Of a stretch of DNA of 64,000 nt, positions 1-8,817 are shown piece by piece. A program made the position numbers and the translations under genes. Every line of letters begins with the position of its first letter. Position 1 is the first letter of the stretch. Under the pieces are notes generated by a model. That model was not told the DNA's origin. It was given only the letters and a program-made list of their open reading frames with translations, and did no database searches. Source of the DNA: JBGAJN01 sp044224905 (GTDB lineage: Bacteria; Verrucomicrobiota; Verrucomicrobiia; Limisphaerales; JBGAJN01); contig JBGAJN010000001.1 in NCBI GenBank assembly GCA_044224905.1, positions 248,001 to 312,000 of the forward strand, in the 5' to 3' direction.

Positions 1-1
1 T

Positions 2-292
2 GTGTTTTCCGGTCAGACCTCGAACTATTATTATCGCGGTCCGAATTTCACATTTCAGGCACAGGGCACCGCGCTCGATGTTCCGCAACTAAACATCGTC
101 CGCGGAACCGGTGATAGTGTGATTCTGGAATGGGCCGCTTCCCCGGCTGGCTGGGTCGTGCAGCAGCGGACCAACTTGGCGAATTCGAACTGGACGTTGC
201 TCACCAACGCGCCCGCTGTGGTTTCCGGTATCAACCGCGTGACGATTACACCCCTAGCGACCAACCGCATTTACCAGCTCGTTCACCCCTGA
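2..292 (+). CDS. C-terminal fragment of a large secreted protein (5' partial)
   Basis: The reading frame is open at the left window edge and stops at 290-292, so only the last 96 or so residues of a longer protein are visible. The segment contains an Ig/fibronectin-like strand pattern (ILEWAASPAGWVVQQRTNL) typical of the final beta-sandwich of big extracellular verrucomicrobial proteins. The catalytic or binding part lies outside the window, so no function can be given. The GTG at position 2 is unlikely to be the true start. Confidence 0.6.
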   Translation: MFSGQTSNYYYRGPNFTFQAQGTALDVPQLNIVRGTGDSVILEWAASPAGWVVQQRTNLANSNWTLLTNAPAVVSGINRVTITPLATNRIYQLVHP

Positions 293-364
293 ACAGATGC
301 GCTTCGGGTGATGGCGGCGCTTTTCATCTTCTCATTGGCACCGGGATTGGCTAAAGCACCTGCT

Positions 365-1078
365 ATGAAATCCTTCCTCGCTCCCTTCCTGGCCTCATTG
401 GCTGCCACCGTCGCATTCGCCGCTGAACCGGCAGGCTATTACAGCCGCACAATTTTCGCGGATGACTTTTCCAGCAACGCCTTCGGCCCGCGCTGGGGTC
501 ACTACAAAAGCAGCAGCGTGGTGAAAGACGGCATGCTCATTGGCATCACCGCACCGACTTCCGACCACTCCGCGGTGGACAACATCAAGTTCCCCGGCGA
601 ACGCGATCTCGAAGTGTCGGTGAAGTTCCGCTTCATGAGCGACAAGGCGAAGAGCTTCAACGTCTGGTTCGATGACAAGGATTACAAAGGCTCGCACGCT
701 GGCCACATCTGCCAGGCCAGCATCGCTCCGACGAGCGTCAACCTCTCCGATGCCAAGACCGGCGGCTTTGATCTCACCGGCGGACTCTACGACCGGAAGA
801 AGGAGAACAAGCTCACCGACGCCGAGAAGAAAATGCTCGCCTCGAAGGCCAAACGCTTCGATGCGAAGCTCAGCCTCAAAGATTGGCACACGCTCGTCGT
901 GCGCACAAAGGGCGATGAACTCAGCGTCATCATCGATGGCAAACCCGTCGGCTCGTTCCAGTCCGCCGGCATCTCCCACGCTACCAAATCACTCGTCAGT
1001 CTCACGACCAATCCCGTGGACGTGCACTACGACGATTTCAGCATCAAGGGCACCGGCCAAGCCTCGGCCAAGCGCTAA
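365..1078 (+). CDS. Secreted LamG/DUF1080-like protein
   Basis: A 237-residue protein starting at ATG 365, chosen because it begins a clean signal peptide (MKSFLAPFLASLAATVAFAA). An in-frame start at 308 would put 19 extra residues before it. The mature part has the order seen in concanavalin-A-like DUF1080/LamG proteins: an early DDFSS motif, alternating beta strands, a late WHTLVVRTKGDELSV strand pair, and a final YDDFSIKG strand. The family includes 3-keto-disaccharide hydrolases and carbohydrate-binding proteins; no catalytic residues can be assigned here. It is likely periplasmic or extracellular. A protein with the same layout lies at 35878-36636. Confidence 0.75.
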   Translation: MKSFLAPFLASLAATVAFAAEPAGYYSRTIFADDFSSNAFGPRWGHYKSSSVVKDGMLIGITAPTSDHSAVDNIKFPGERDLEVSVKFRFMSDKAKSFNVWFDDKDYKGSHAGHICQASIAPTSVNLSDAKTGGFDLTGGLYDRKKENKLTDAEKKMLASKAKRFDAKLSLKDWHTLVVRTKGDELSVIIDGKPVGSFQSAGISHATKSLVSLTTNPVDVHYDDFSIKGTGQASAKR

Positions 1079-1110
1079 TGTCTGGCTGCTGACCTCGATC
1101 CGATTTCGCT

Positions 1111-1683
1111 ATGAGTCCGTCGCCGTCTCCCGGTGTCATCGCCGCGGAGACGGCAATTTCTTATGGAGCAGACGCGACTGACTGGATCGAGACGGAACGC
1201 ACGCGGATGCGCCCGTTCGAAGCAGCGGACGCTGAAGAAGCATTCAGCTGGTTCTCCGACGTGGAGGTAATGAAGTTCATTCCCGGCGGACCCGATGCGA
1301 CGCTGGAGGAAACGAACCAACGAATCGCCCGCTACCGCCAACATCAGGAGCGATTCGGCTTCAGCAAGCGGCTCATCATTCACCGCGAATCCGGCAGGGC
1401 GATCGGCGATTCCGGATTGTTTCACTTGCCGGACGGTAAACGGATTGAACTGGGATTTCGGCTCGCGCGTTTGTATTGGGGAGCGGGCTACGCCGCTGAA
1501 GTGGGCCGCGCTTGGTTGCGTTGGTTCGATGAACATTTTCCCAGTGAGGGATTGTTCGCGGACGTTCACCCGGATCACACCCGTTCGCAAAGCATTCTCT
1601 CCAACCTCGGATTTCAGCGCTCGCACTCCGAATCGGTTTTCGGCATGCAAATGCTGATCTTCTCACGTCGCCCATCGTTATGA
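1111..1683 (+). CDS. GNAT-family N-acetyltransferase (RimJ/RimL-like)
   Basis: A 190-residue protein of the Acetyltransf_3 type. The core begins around residue 27 with the TERTRMRPFEAADAEEAF strand-helix typical of RimJ/RimL enzymes. It continues with ELGFRLARLYWGAGYAAE, which covers the acetyl-CoA-binding loop, and ends with the conserved N(L)GF turn (SNLGFQRS). Such enzymes acetylate protein N-termini or small amines; the substrate is unknown. The first 25 residues lack similarity to the fold, so a later start is possible. The stop codon overlaps the start of the next gene (ATGA at 1680-1683), suggesting translational coupling to the molybdopterin oxidoreductase. Confidence 0.8.
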   Translation: MSPSPSPGVIAAETAISYGADATDWIETERTRMRPFEAADAEEAFSWFSDVEVMKFIPGGPDATLEETNQRIARYRQHQERFGFSKRLIIHRESGRAIGDSGLFHLPDGKRIELGFRLARLYWGAGYAAEVGRAWLRWFDEHFPSEGLFADVHPDHTRSQSILSNLGFQRSHSESVFGMQMLIFSRRPSL

Positions 1684-2936
1684 AAAAATCCGCATTCTCC
1701 CGCCGCGACTTTCTCCGCCTCGGCACTGCCGGCGCCGCGCTGGCGGCGGCTGCGCCCGCAGTCGTCACGACCGAGGCAGTCGCCGCCGCGGCCGCGAAAG
1801 CAGCGAAGAAGAAAGCCGGTCCCGTGTGCGAAACCGGCGGCTGTTGCATCACGCAGTCCGGCGATTTCTACAACGTCGAACGCGGCAACCCGATCCCGTA
1901 CCAGCAGCCCATCAAAAAGCTCCGCGAGATCGGCATGGTGCGCGAAACGTGGCAGCTCGAAATCATCGCTGACCCGGCCAGCAATTCAAAGATCGAGCGC
2001 CCACTGCTCAAAGCCAACGGCACCGCCCTCACCTTCGACCGGCTAATGGAGATCGCGAAGACCAAGGCGACCAGTTACTTCAAGGTCATCACGTGCAACA
2101 ACCTCTCCGACCCGCTCGGGCACGGGCTATGGGAAGGTGTGCCGTTGCGCGACGTGCTCTGGCTCGCCGGCCCGGTCGAGAACCTGCGCCACGTTTATTA
2201 CTACGGCCATCACAACGAAGACCCGAAGCAGATCTTCAAGTGTTACCTGCCGATGAACCGAGTCTTTGAGGAACCGCCCGGCGAACTGCCCGTGCTGCTT
2301 TGCTACAAACTCAACGGCGAATTCCTCACCGGCGAACGCGGCGGTCCCGTGCGCATGATCGTGCCCGAAGCGTATGGGTTCAAATCCGTGAAGTGGCTCC
2401 AGCGCCTCGTCTTCACCAACGCGCACCAGTCCGACGACACTTACGCCAACGGCAACAACGACACGAACAGCTGGCTGAAAACCTTCGCGCGCTTCGCCGC
2501 CTTGCCCGAGCAGATCAAGGCCGGCGAACCGCTCGCGATCCACGGCAACGCACAGGTCGGCGTCTCCGGTCTCACGAAGGTGCAATACTGGCTGCGCAAA
2601 ACCAGCGAACCGCTGCCGGCCAAGGATCCCCATTTCACCAAGGCGCCGTGGCAGGACGCGCAGATCGCGCCGTTCGATCCCGACGCGATCAAAGGCTTCG
2701 GCAACGCGAAGCTGCACCCCGTGCAGTTCGATCCGAAGACTAGGCAGCCGCGCGAATGGCCGCTCCGCTACACGCTCTGCCGCTGGACCGCGGACTCGCG
2801 CACGCTCACGCCTGGCACCTACGAACTCCGCTGCCGCACCATCGACCATGGCGGCTACGCGCAGCCGATGCCGCGCCCGTTCCCCAAGTCGGGGAAGAAT
2901 CAAATCCAAGTGGTGAAGGTGGAAGTCGTCGCATAA
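1680..2936 (+). CDS. Tat-exported molybdopterin-dependent oxidoreductase (sulfite oxidase/YedY superfamily)
   Basis: A 418-residue protein with a twin-arginine signal (SRRDFLRLG) and a long Ala-rich hydrophobic stretch, so it is exported folded to the periplasm. The molybdopterin domain is recognisable from ITCNN (candidate Mo-ligand Cys139), the GLWEGVPLRDVLWLAG segment, and RGGPVRMIVPEAYGFKSVKW. A C-terminal Ig-like dimerisation domain follows (about 280-415). An unusual feature is a cysteine cluster at residues 50, 55 and 56 just after the signal region. No heme domain is present, so the redox partner must be separate. The substrate is unknown. It is translationally coupled to the upstream acetyltransferase. 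Confidence 0.85.
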   Translation: MKKSAFSRRDFLRLGTAGAALAAAAPAVVTTEAVAAAAAKAAKKKAGPVCETGGCCITQSGDFYNVERGNPIPYQQPIKKLREIGMVRETWQLEIIADPASNSKIERPLLKANGTALTFDRLMEIAKTKATSYFKVITCNNLSDPLGHGLWEGVPLRDVLWLAGPVENLRHVYYYGHHNEDPKQIFKCYLPMNRVFEEPPGELPVLLCYKLNGEFLTGERGGPVRMIVPEAYGFKSVKWLQRLVFTNAHQSDDTYANGNNDTNSWLKTFARFAALPEQIKAGEPLAIHGNAQVGVSGLTKVQYWLRKTSEPLPAKDPHFTKAPWQDAQIAPFDPDAIKGFGNAKLHPVQFDPKTRQPREWPLRYTLCRWTADSRTLTPGTYELRCRTIDHGGYAQPMPRPFPKSGKNQIQVVKVEVVA

Positions 2937-3007
2937 CTCCGCGCGAGGCTGCCAGACCATCCGCAAATCGACTCGCCGAGTCATGGGGGCGCAAATATTC
3001 TCACAGC

Positions 3008-4675
3008 GTGAAATCTATTCCGCTGGGCCTCATCGCACGAACCGGCCGCGCCGTCGCATTCTTTGCGCTCGCTCTTGCGCTCAACACACCCGCCTTCGCC
3101 GATGACACTGCCAAGCTCGCCACGCTTCTCGCCCCAGCGATTGAGCACGGCGGCGCGGTGACCATTCCGCCGGGGGATTACGAAGTCGAAGGCACGACGC
3201 CGCTGACGATCGCCTCGCACACGACGGTCTCCGCCTACGGTGCGCGGTTTCATTTGCCCAAAACGCTCGGCGATAAAGCGCGGGTCGTTTGGTTCGCGGG
3301 GACGAACGTGACCGACTTCCGCTGGTTCGGCGGCCATTTCACCGGACACGTGTTTGATCCGTCAAAAGCGGAGAACACGTGGGAGCCGAACGCAAACACG
3401 CGCGCTATTTTGATCACCACCACGCCGGGCGGGCGCACGGAGAATCTGACCTTCCGCGACGTCACTTCCGACGGACTCGCCGGCGCGGCCATCACGGTGC
3501 TCGGCGCGGAGAAGCCCAAGAGCGATCGCGACGTGCTGACCTTCGCGCGCAACGTGACGGTGGAAAACTGCACGCTGGAGCGCAGCGGGAAGTTCATGTG
3601 GGACTACGGCTACCTGTGGCAGATCACCGTGTGGCCGGAGGATTACAACGACGCTGAACGCGCCATGGCGGCGAAATATTTCCGCAACGACCTCGTCCGC
3701 GGTCCGCTTCGCATGGCGGCGGGTGACGATCGCGTGTTCGTCCAAAGCTCGAAGCCGATCGCCGTGTCCAAGCCGCGCGAAGGCAAGGACGCGACGCGCG
3801 GCGCAGATTCGATCTGTTTCTTCGGCGACGCGTTGCCAACGAATCTCGTGCGCGGCAAACAATACTTCGTCGTCGAGAGCACGCACGAGTTCATCCGCAT
3901 TGCCGAAAGGCCGGAAGGTGCACCGATCCGTTTCGCCACGGCGGCCGGACCGAATGCGAAACTTGTCGGCCCGCTGTTCCACGCGACGTCGGGCCTCTAC
4001 GCGCCCACCGGCAGCGGTCCCGGCAAGGGCGCGATGGATCTCGTCGGTTGCGAGAAGGTAATCGTGCGCGGCTGCCGGTTCAGCGCACTGGGCGACACGA
4101 TGCACATTCAGAAAAGCCGCGGCGTCATCTTCGCCAACAATCACATCACCGGCTCGCGCATGGGCGCGTTCTTCCTCGCCGAGTTTTGCAAAGACGCCAC
4201 GATCACGGGCAACACCATCGACGGCTCGAACGGCTCGCGCGTGATGAGCGTGGAGAAATCCTGCGAGGACGTGACGATCGTGGGAAACACGTTCCGCAAC
4301 GGCGGGCGCGGTTCGTGGATCAATCAGCCGCGCAACTTCGTCCTCGCGGACAATGTCTTCGTGAACAACACCACCAAGTGCGAGCGCGATCCGCATCGCG
4401 GTCGCCGCAGTTTCGTCACCGCCGATTACGAGCGCTACGCCGAGGTGTATTTCACGACGTATGAACCGGACGGTCGCTATGGCAACGTCACGGTGCGCGG
4501 AAACATTTTCACCAGCGGCGCCCAAGCAGACCACGCGATCACGTTCGCTCCCGCCGGCGACAACATCCTGGTCACCGACAATATTTTCAACGGCGCCGTG
4601 CGCGACATTCCGCCTGTGACTGGTTGCGAGAACGTGACGATCCGCAACAACGTCGGGCTGCAAGCGAATCCCTGA
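3008..4675 (+). CDS. Secreted right-handed parallel beta-helix protein
   Basis: A 555-residue protein. I choose GTG 3008 because it begins a proper signal peptide (core AVAFFALALALNTPAFA); the frame extends 84 codons upstream as low-quality sequence. After an N-terminal beta-helix cap (VTIPPGDYEVEG) it shows repeated rungs such as VIVRGCRFSALGD, VIFANNHITGS, ATITGNTIDGSN, VTIVGNTFRNGG and FVLADNVFVNN. This is the Asn-ladder pattern of pectate-lyase/polygalacturonase-type beta-helices. The role is probably polysaccharide binding or cleavage outside the cell, with substrate undetermined. It is followed 17 bp later by an FAD oxidoreductase. Confidence 0.8.
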   Translation: MKSIPLGLIARTGRAVAFFALALALNTPAFADDTAKLATLLAPAIEHGGAVTIPPGDYEVEGTTPLTIASHTTVSAYGARFHLPKTLGDKARVVWFAGTNVTDFRWFGGHFTGHVFDPSKAENTWEPNANTRAILITTTPGGRTENLTFRDVTSDGLAGAAITVLGAEKPKSDRDVLTFARNVTVENCTLERSGKFMWDYGYLWQITVWPEDYNDAERAMAAKYFRNDLVRGPLRMAAGDDRVFVQSSKPIAVSKPREGKDATRGADSICFFGDALPTNLVRGKQYFVVESTHEFIRIAERPEGAPIRFATAAGPNAKLVGPLFHATSGLYAPTGSGPGKGAMDLVGCEKVIVRGCRFSALGDTMHIQKSRGVIFANNHITGSRMGAFFLAEFCKDATITGNTIDGSNGSRVMSVEKSCEDVTIVGNTFRNGGRGSWINQPRNFVLADNVFVNNTTKCERDPHRGRRSFVTADYERYAEVYFTTYEPDGRYGNVTVRGNIFTSGAQADHAITFAPAGDNILVTDNIFNGAVRDIPPVTGCENVTIRNNVGLQANP

Positions 4676-4692
4676 TTTCCCGATCTAAGCCT

Positions 4693-5988
4693 ATGAAAAC
4701 CATCCAAACTGACGTCCTCGTCTGTGGCGGCGGCTGCGCCGGCATCGCGGCGGCGCTTTCGTCTGCACGCAATGGCGCGAAGACTTTGCTCGTCGAACGC
4801 GCGGGCTTTTCCGGGGGCATCATCACCACGGTCGGGCTGCCGTATTTCGACGGGCTCATTGACAAGCCGAGCGGGCGGTTCGTCGTGAAGGGCATCGCGC
4901 TGGAGTTGCTGCAGAAGCTCGGCGTGGCAAAAGTTGGCGCGAAGCACATCGACGACCTCCGGCCTGAACTCATCACGAAGTATTGGGGCAGCGTGTGGAT
5001 CCCCAACGTCGAGGAGTTCAAGCTGCTGAGCGACGAACTCATCCTGAAACACCGCGACCTTCTGACGGTGCTCTATCACAGCGTCGCCTGCGATGTGGAG
5101 GTGAAGGGGGGCCGCGTCGCCGCCGTGACCATCGCGAACAAGGACGGGCTCACGCGCATCGAGGCGCGGCAGGTCATCGACGCCACGGGCGATGGCGACA
5201 TCGCGCATTGGGCCGGTTGCCCGACCATCAAATCCACCCCGCTCATGCCACTGACGATGCATTTCCGCATCGGCAATGTGGTGCCCGTGAAAGAGACGAA
5301 GGACGCGGCGAAGAAGGTGCTCATCGAGGCGCACAAGGAAGGCCGACTGCCAAATTTTTACGGACCAGGACTCATGTTCGCCTTCGCGAAAGACGAGGTC
5401 TATGTCCATGCCACGCGCATCCCCGCCGATGCGACCGATGCGGCCGATTTCACCCGCGCGGAGATTCAAGGCCGCAAGGATGCGTGGACCATTTTCAAGG
5501 AATGGAAGACGAAGGTGCCCGGTTTTGAAAACAGCTACTACATCATGAGCGGTCCGTTCATTGGCGTTCGCGACACGCGGCGCATAGTGGGTCTGAATGT
5601 CCTCACGCTCGACGACCTGCAAAAAACGACCCGCCACGACGACGCCATCGCCACCGGCTGCTGGTTCCTCGACATACATCCGCCCGAGACGACGACCGAT
5701 AAGCCTTTCACCGGCTCCGGCTTTCAACCGAAGCCCTACGACATTAGCTATCGCACGCTTATTCCGCAGAAGGTGAGCAACCTCCTCGTCGCCGGTCGCT
5801 GCCACAGCGCCAGCAGCGAGGCGAGTGCCTCCAGTCGCGTGACCGCGACGGCTATGGCGCTTGGCGAAGCCGCTGGAACGGCGGCGGCGCTGGTGGTTAA
5901 GGCGAAGACGGAGGTTGGCGTCTTCGACGGCCGCAAAGTGCGCGAGAAACTCACCAGCCAAAACGCCGGTCCCTTCACTGAAGCCTGA
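4693..5988 (+). CDS. FAD-dependent oxidoreductase (FAD_oxidored family)
   Basis: A 431-residue protein starting at ATG 4693, immediately before the Rossmann fold (MKTIQTDVLVCGGGCAG). The dinucleotide motif GGGCAG is followed by VERAGFSGG, and the second FAD contact is VIDATGDGDIAHWAG; both are typical of the FAD_oxidored (PF12831) group. The C-terminus carries the conserved LLVAGRCHSASSEASASSR FAD-closing segment and MALGEAAGTAAAL. It has no signal peptide. Proteins of this group often sit beside carbohydrate genes, with substrate unknown. The downstream small Tat-signal gene starts 1 bp after the stop. Confidence 0.82.
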   Translation: MKTIQTDVLVCGGGCAGIAAALSSARNGAKTLLVERAGFSGGIITTVGLPYFDGLIDKPSGRFVVKGIALELLQKLGVAKVGAKHIDDLRPELITKYWGSVWIPNVEEFKLLSDELILKHRDLLTVLYHSVACDVEVKGGRVAAVTIANKDGLTRIEARQVIDATGDGDIAHWAGCPTIKSTPLMPLTMHFRIGNVVPVKETKDAAKKVLIEAHKEGRLPNFYGPGLMFAFAKDEVYVHATRIPADATDAADFTRAEIQGRKDAWTIFKEWKTKVPGFENSYYIMSGPFIGVRDTRRIVGLNVLTLDDLQKTTRHDDAIATGCWFLDIHPPETTTDKPFTGSGFQPKPYDISYRTLIPQKVSNLLVAGRCHSASSEASASSRVTATAMALGEAAGTAAALVVKAKTEVGVFDGRKVREKLTSQNAGPFTEA

Positions 5989-5989
5989 C

Positions 5990-6193
5990 ATGAAAGCAAA
6001 CGACAAATCTTCCCTGTCACAGACAGTCTCATTGACCCGCCGCGAAGCACTTCGCCGCGCTTTGACGTGCGGTCTCGCGGCCGCAGCCCTTCCCGCAGCA
6101 GCGACCAGCAATGTTTTGCCAGCACCGGTCGAGCAGGAGTTTGTTCCGGAGAACGACTATCCTTATTTCGGCGCGGAGCCGTCTACGGACTGA
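5990..6193 (+). CDS. Small protein with Tat signal (67 residues)
   Basis: A 67-residue reading frame starting 1 bp after the FAD oxidoreductase stop. It has a clear twin-arginine segment (LTRREALRRALTCG) and an Ala-rich hydrophobic core (GLAAAALPAAA), but only about 25 residues follow the predicted cleavage region. It is either a true exported micro-protein, a lost N-terminus of a larger Tat protein, or a degenerate remnant. Its 3' end overlaps the convergent BaiN-like gene by 31 bp. I do not recognise the mature part. Confidence 0.5.
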   Translation: MKANDKSSLSQTVSLTRREALRRALTCGLAAAALPAAATSNVLPAPVEQEFVPENDYPYFGAEPSTD

Positions 6194-7437
6194 TCTCGAG
6201 TTTTCTCCCGCTCACGCAGCCACGCGAGCGCACTGCGCGCGGCGCGATGGCCCGTGGCGAAACAACCTTGCATGAGATAGCCGCCAGTCGGCGCTTCCCA
6301 GTCGATCATTTCGCCCGCGACAAAAACTCCCGGCAATCGCCGCAACATAAGTGCCGAGTCCACCTCGCTCCAGCGAACTCCACCCGCGGAGGAAATCGCC
6401 TCCGCCAAAGGTCGCGGCCCGGAGAGCCGTAGCTCGCAAGCTTTCGTCGTCGCCGCCAAAGCTTCGGCCGAAGTGAACGGCGCGTGGCCCGGCAGGTTTT
6501 CCAAAATGGCAAACGCCGCGTCGCTCAGCTTCCAGCGCGAACGCGCTTCCGCGAGAAAGTTGCGCGGGCAGTTGCCGAGTTTCCTGACGAGTTGGGCCGC
6601 GGTGTGAGCGGGTTTGAAATCGATGACGATCGCCGGTTCCGCCATTGCGCGCAGCGCCGGGCCGAGTTGGTAAATCGCGCCACCCTCAAGTCCGTAGCTC
6701 GTCACGAGCAACTCGCCCACTGCGGTGACTTCGCCCGCACGGACGGTGACATTTTTCAAAGGCTTGCCTTCCGCTTGCGCGAGCACCGCGGGTGGCCACG
6801 GCAGTTCCCAACCGCAATTGGCGGAAGCGAACGCGGCGACAGAGACGCCCAGCTTTTCCAATCCCGGAATCCACGCGCCATCGGAACCGGTTTCCGGCCA
6901 TGACGCGCCGCCGACGGCAAGAATAACCGCGTCGGCTTCGACGGTCCGCGCTTCACCGTCGACTTGAAAATCAATCTCCCACCGCGCGCCGCGTCGCAGT
7001 CCGGTCCAACGATGGCGCAACGCGAAACGCACACCGGATTCGCGCAACCGATGCACCCAGCGACGCAACAACGGCGCCGCCTTGAGTTCGCGCGGATAGA
7101 CGCGACCACTTGTCGCCGCGAACGTTTCCACGCCCAACTCCGCGGCCCATTTCCGCAACGCATCGGCGTCGAAATCACGCAGGAGGGTTGCCCAGAATTC
7201 GGCTGGCTGATCCGAGCCCGTGTAGCGCGCAGCGAAAAGTTTCGCCGGCTCCGTGTGGGTGAGATTCAAACCTCCGCGACCCGCCACGAGAAACTTTCGC
7301 CCCACCGAGGGCTTCGCATCAAAGAGCGTCACCGACGCGCCGCCCGCCACAGCTGTTTCGGCCGCACACAGCCCTGCCGGGCCACCGCCAATGATCGCGA
7401 GGTTGATGCCAAAGCGAATCAGAGTCCGCCGCGCCAA
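6163..7437 (-). CDS. NAD(P)/FAD-dependent oxidoreductase, HI0933/YhiN (BaiN-like) family
   Basis: A 424-residue flavoprotein. The N-terminus has the FAD Rossmann motif INLAIIGGGPAGLCAAE, then the family hallmark KFLVAGRGGLNLTHTE and the tract ASGRVYPRELKAAPLLRRW. The C-terminal FAD segment is GVFVAGEMIDWEAPTGGYL followed by QGCFATGHRA. The family is cytoplasmic; BaiN in gut bacteria reduces bile-acid intermediates, but most members have unknown substrates. It converges on the small Tat-signal gene with a 31-bp tail-to-tail overlap. Confidence 0.85.
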   Translation of the reverse strand: MARRTLIRFGINLAIIGGGPAGLCAAETAVAGGASVTLFDAKPSVGRKFLVAGRGGLNLTHTEPAKLFAARYTGSDQPAEFWATLLRDFDADALRKWAAELGVETFAATSGRVYPRELKAAPLLRRWVHRLRESGVRFALRHRWTGLRRGARWEIDFQVDGEARTVEADAVILAVGGASWPETGSDGAWIPGLEKLGVSVAAFASANCGWELPWPPAVLAQAEGKPLKNVTVRAGEVTAVGELLVTSYGLEGGAIYQLGPALRAMAEPAIVIDFKPAHTAAQLVRKLGNCPRNFLAEARSRWKLSDAAFAILENLPGHAPFTSAEALAATTKACELRLSGPRPLAEAISSAGGVRWSEVDSALMLRRLPGVFVAGEMIDWEAPTGGYLMQGCFATGHRAARSALAWLREREKTRDQSVDGSAPK

Positions 7438-7517
7438 GCAACGTCGTTCAGTGGCGAATGACTCCCCCTATCATGTCGGAACTTTTCAACACGACCGATC
7501 TTGGTCAACATCCCATC

Positions 7518-8786
7518 GTGAATCGGACACTCATGGGAATGATCCTCCCACTCATCATTTCAGCCGCGCACGGCGCCGACTCGGCCGCCGACCGCGTCGC
7601 CACCGTCGTGAACACGCTGGGCTGCGTCGCCTTCTGGGACTTCGTGAAACGGGAACCGGACGGCGCGCACCGTTTCACCGCGCACGTGCCAACAGGCGCG
7701 AAGAACAATTTCGCGCTCGATGCCGGGAACTACATCAAGGACTTTTGGGGCGAAGGCCGCGAGGCGACGTATGCGGACTTTCCGTTACTCGGACGTGGGC
7801 CATTCGGCCAGGCGATTCGCATCCGCAAAGAAGAAGACGCCACCTTTCGGCCGTTCCTTTTTGTGCCGCGCGAACGGCTGCACGACTCGCCCATCGATAT
7901 CAAAGGCGCGGGCAAGTCGGTCAGCGTCGTCGTGTGGGCCATTCGCGAGAGCGGCAATCACGCGCTCGCTGGCATCTGGCACGAAGGCACCGATTTGAAG
8001 CAGAAGGAAACCACCTCAATTCAGAAGGTGCAGCGCGGGCAGCGGCAATACGCTCTGTTTGCCGGGCTAAACAAGGAAGGCACCGCCTGTGGTCACGTGT
8101 CCGAGAATGGCGCGAGTTCGTTCCTGAACAAATATGCGCTGCACAAGTGCAACTCCGCTGATGCCTCACCGAAGGTGCCTGCCGATTCACCACCCGAAGT
8201 GCTCGATGCGTCGTGGCGGTGCTTCGCCATGACCTTCGATCACGAGCGGCACGAACTCACCGGCTGGCTCAACGGCGTGTCTGGCGATCGCTGGCTCGAG
8301 AACCCGAAGAACGACAAACTCATCTCGTCCGCCTACAACGCCTACATGCAGGGCCATTACGCGAAGCTGCCCGGCAAGCAGGCCGACGAGGACGAGAGCT
8401 TCCCGAAGGATCAATACTACAACCCGCCCGAAGGTGAGCCGCTCAGCGTGAAGGTGTTGAGGGAGTCCGCCGACGAACGCGTCGAGCTGCGCGAGTATCG
8501 CTTCACCAAGATCGAGGTCACGCTGCGCGGCGGCCAGGAGGTCGCGCGCGATCTCGTAGCGCTGCGCCTGAACCCCTGGTGGTATCCGCACGCACTCTAT
8601 GCTCCTGCCAACGATGGAACCGGCGGCCCATTTACGATCGGACGCGTCATCCACAGCAGCCGCAGCGTCGGCTTCACGGGGTGGATCGGCGGAGTGGCGG
8701 TTTTTAATCGTGCGCTGAGTGCGGTGGAGCTGGCGCAACTTTCGGCACTTGGACGAAGCGCACCCATCTCACTACCCTCGCGCTAA
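7518..8786 (+). CDS. Secreted LamG-like (concanavalin A-like) protein
   Basis: A 422-residue protein read from GTG 7518, which gives a signal peptide (VNRTLMGMILPLIISAAHGA). ATG 7458 is an in-frame alternative that would add 20 residues before the hydrophobic core. The mature part resembles a single LamG-type jelly roll: SVSVVVWAIRESGNHALAG, CFAMTFDHERHELTGWLNG, and the end signature GGVAVFNRALSAVELAQL, where a short helix follows the last strand. Such proteins bind glycans or act as accessory modules; no catalytic residues are evident. The next gene starts 31 bp downstream. Confidence 0.72.
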   Translation: MNRTLMGMILPLIISAAHGADSAADRVATVVNTLGCVAFWDFVKREPDGAHRFTAHVPTGAKNNFALDAGNYIKDFWGEGREATYADFPLLGRGPFGQAIRIRKEEDATFRPFLFVPRERLHDSPIDIKGAGKSVSVVVWAIRESGNHALAGIWHEGTDLKQKETTSIQKVQRGQRQYALFAGLNKEGTACGHVSENGASSFLNKYALHKCNSADASPKVPADSPPEVLDASWRCFAMTFDHERHELTGWLNGVSGDRWLENPKNDKLISSAYNAYMQGHYAKLPGKQADEDESFPKDQYYNPPEGEPLSVKVLRESADERVELREYRFTKIEVTLRGGQEVARDLVALRLNPWWYPHALYAPANDGTGGPFTIGRVIHSSRSVGFTGWIGGVAVFNRALSAVELAQLSALGRSAPISLPSR

Positions 8787-8817
8787 CAACCATCAACCTT
8801 TTCAGCACCTCGAATTC

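Noticed and set aside
2756..3007. Upstream extension of the beta-helix gene
   Set aside because: It overlaps the end of the molybdoenzyme in another frame and lacks protein character; the GTG at 3008 starts a normal signal peptide.
3362..4663. 433-codon minus-strand frame opposite the beta-helix gene
   Set aside because: His/Arg/Ala-rich shadow of a repeat-rich gene; no start context or motif.
4477..6111. 544-codon open frame on the minus strand, antisense to the FAD oxidoreductase
   Set aside because: The plus-strand gene has intact FAD motifs; the shadow frame shows no domain and crosses the end of the beta-helix gene.
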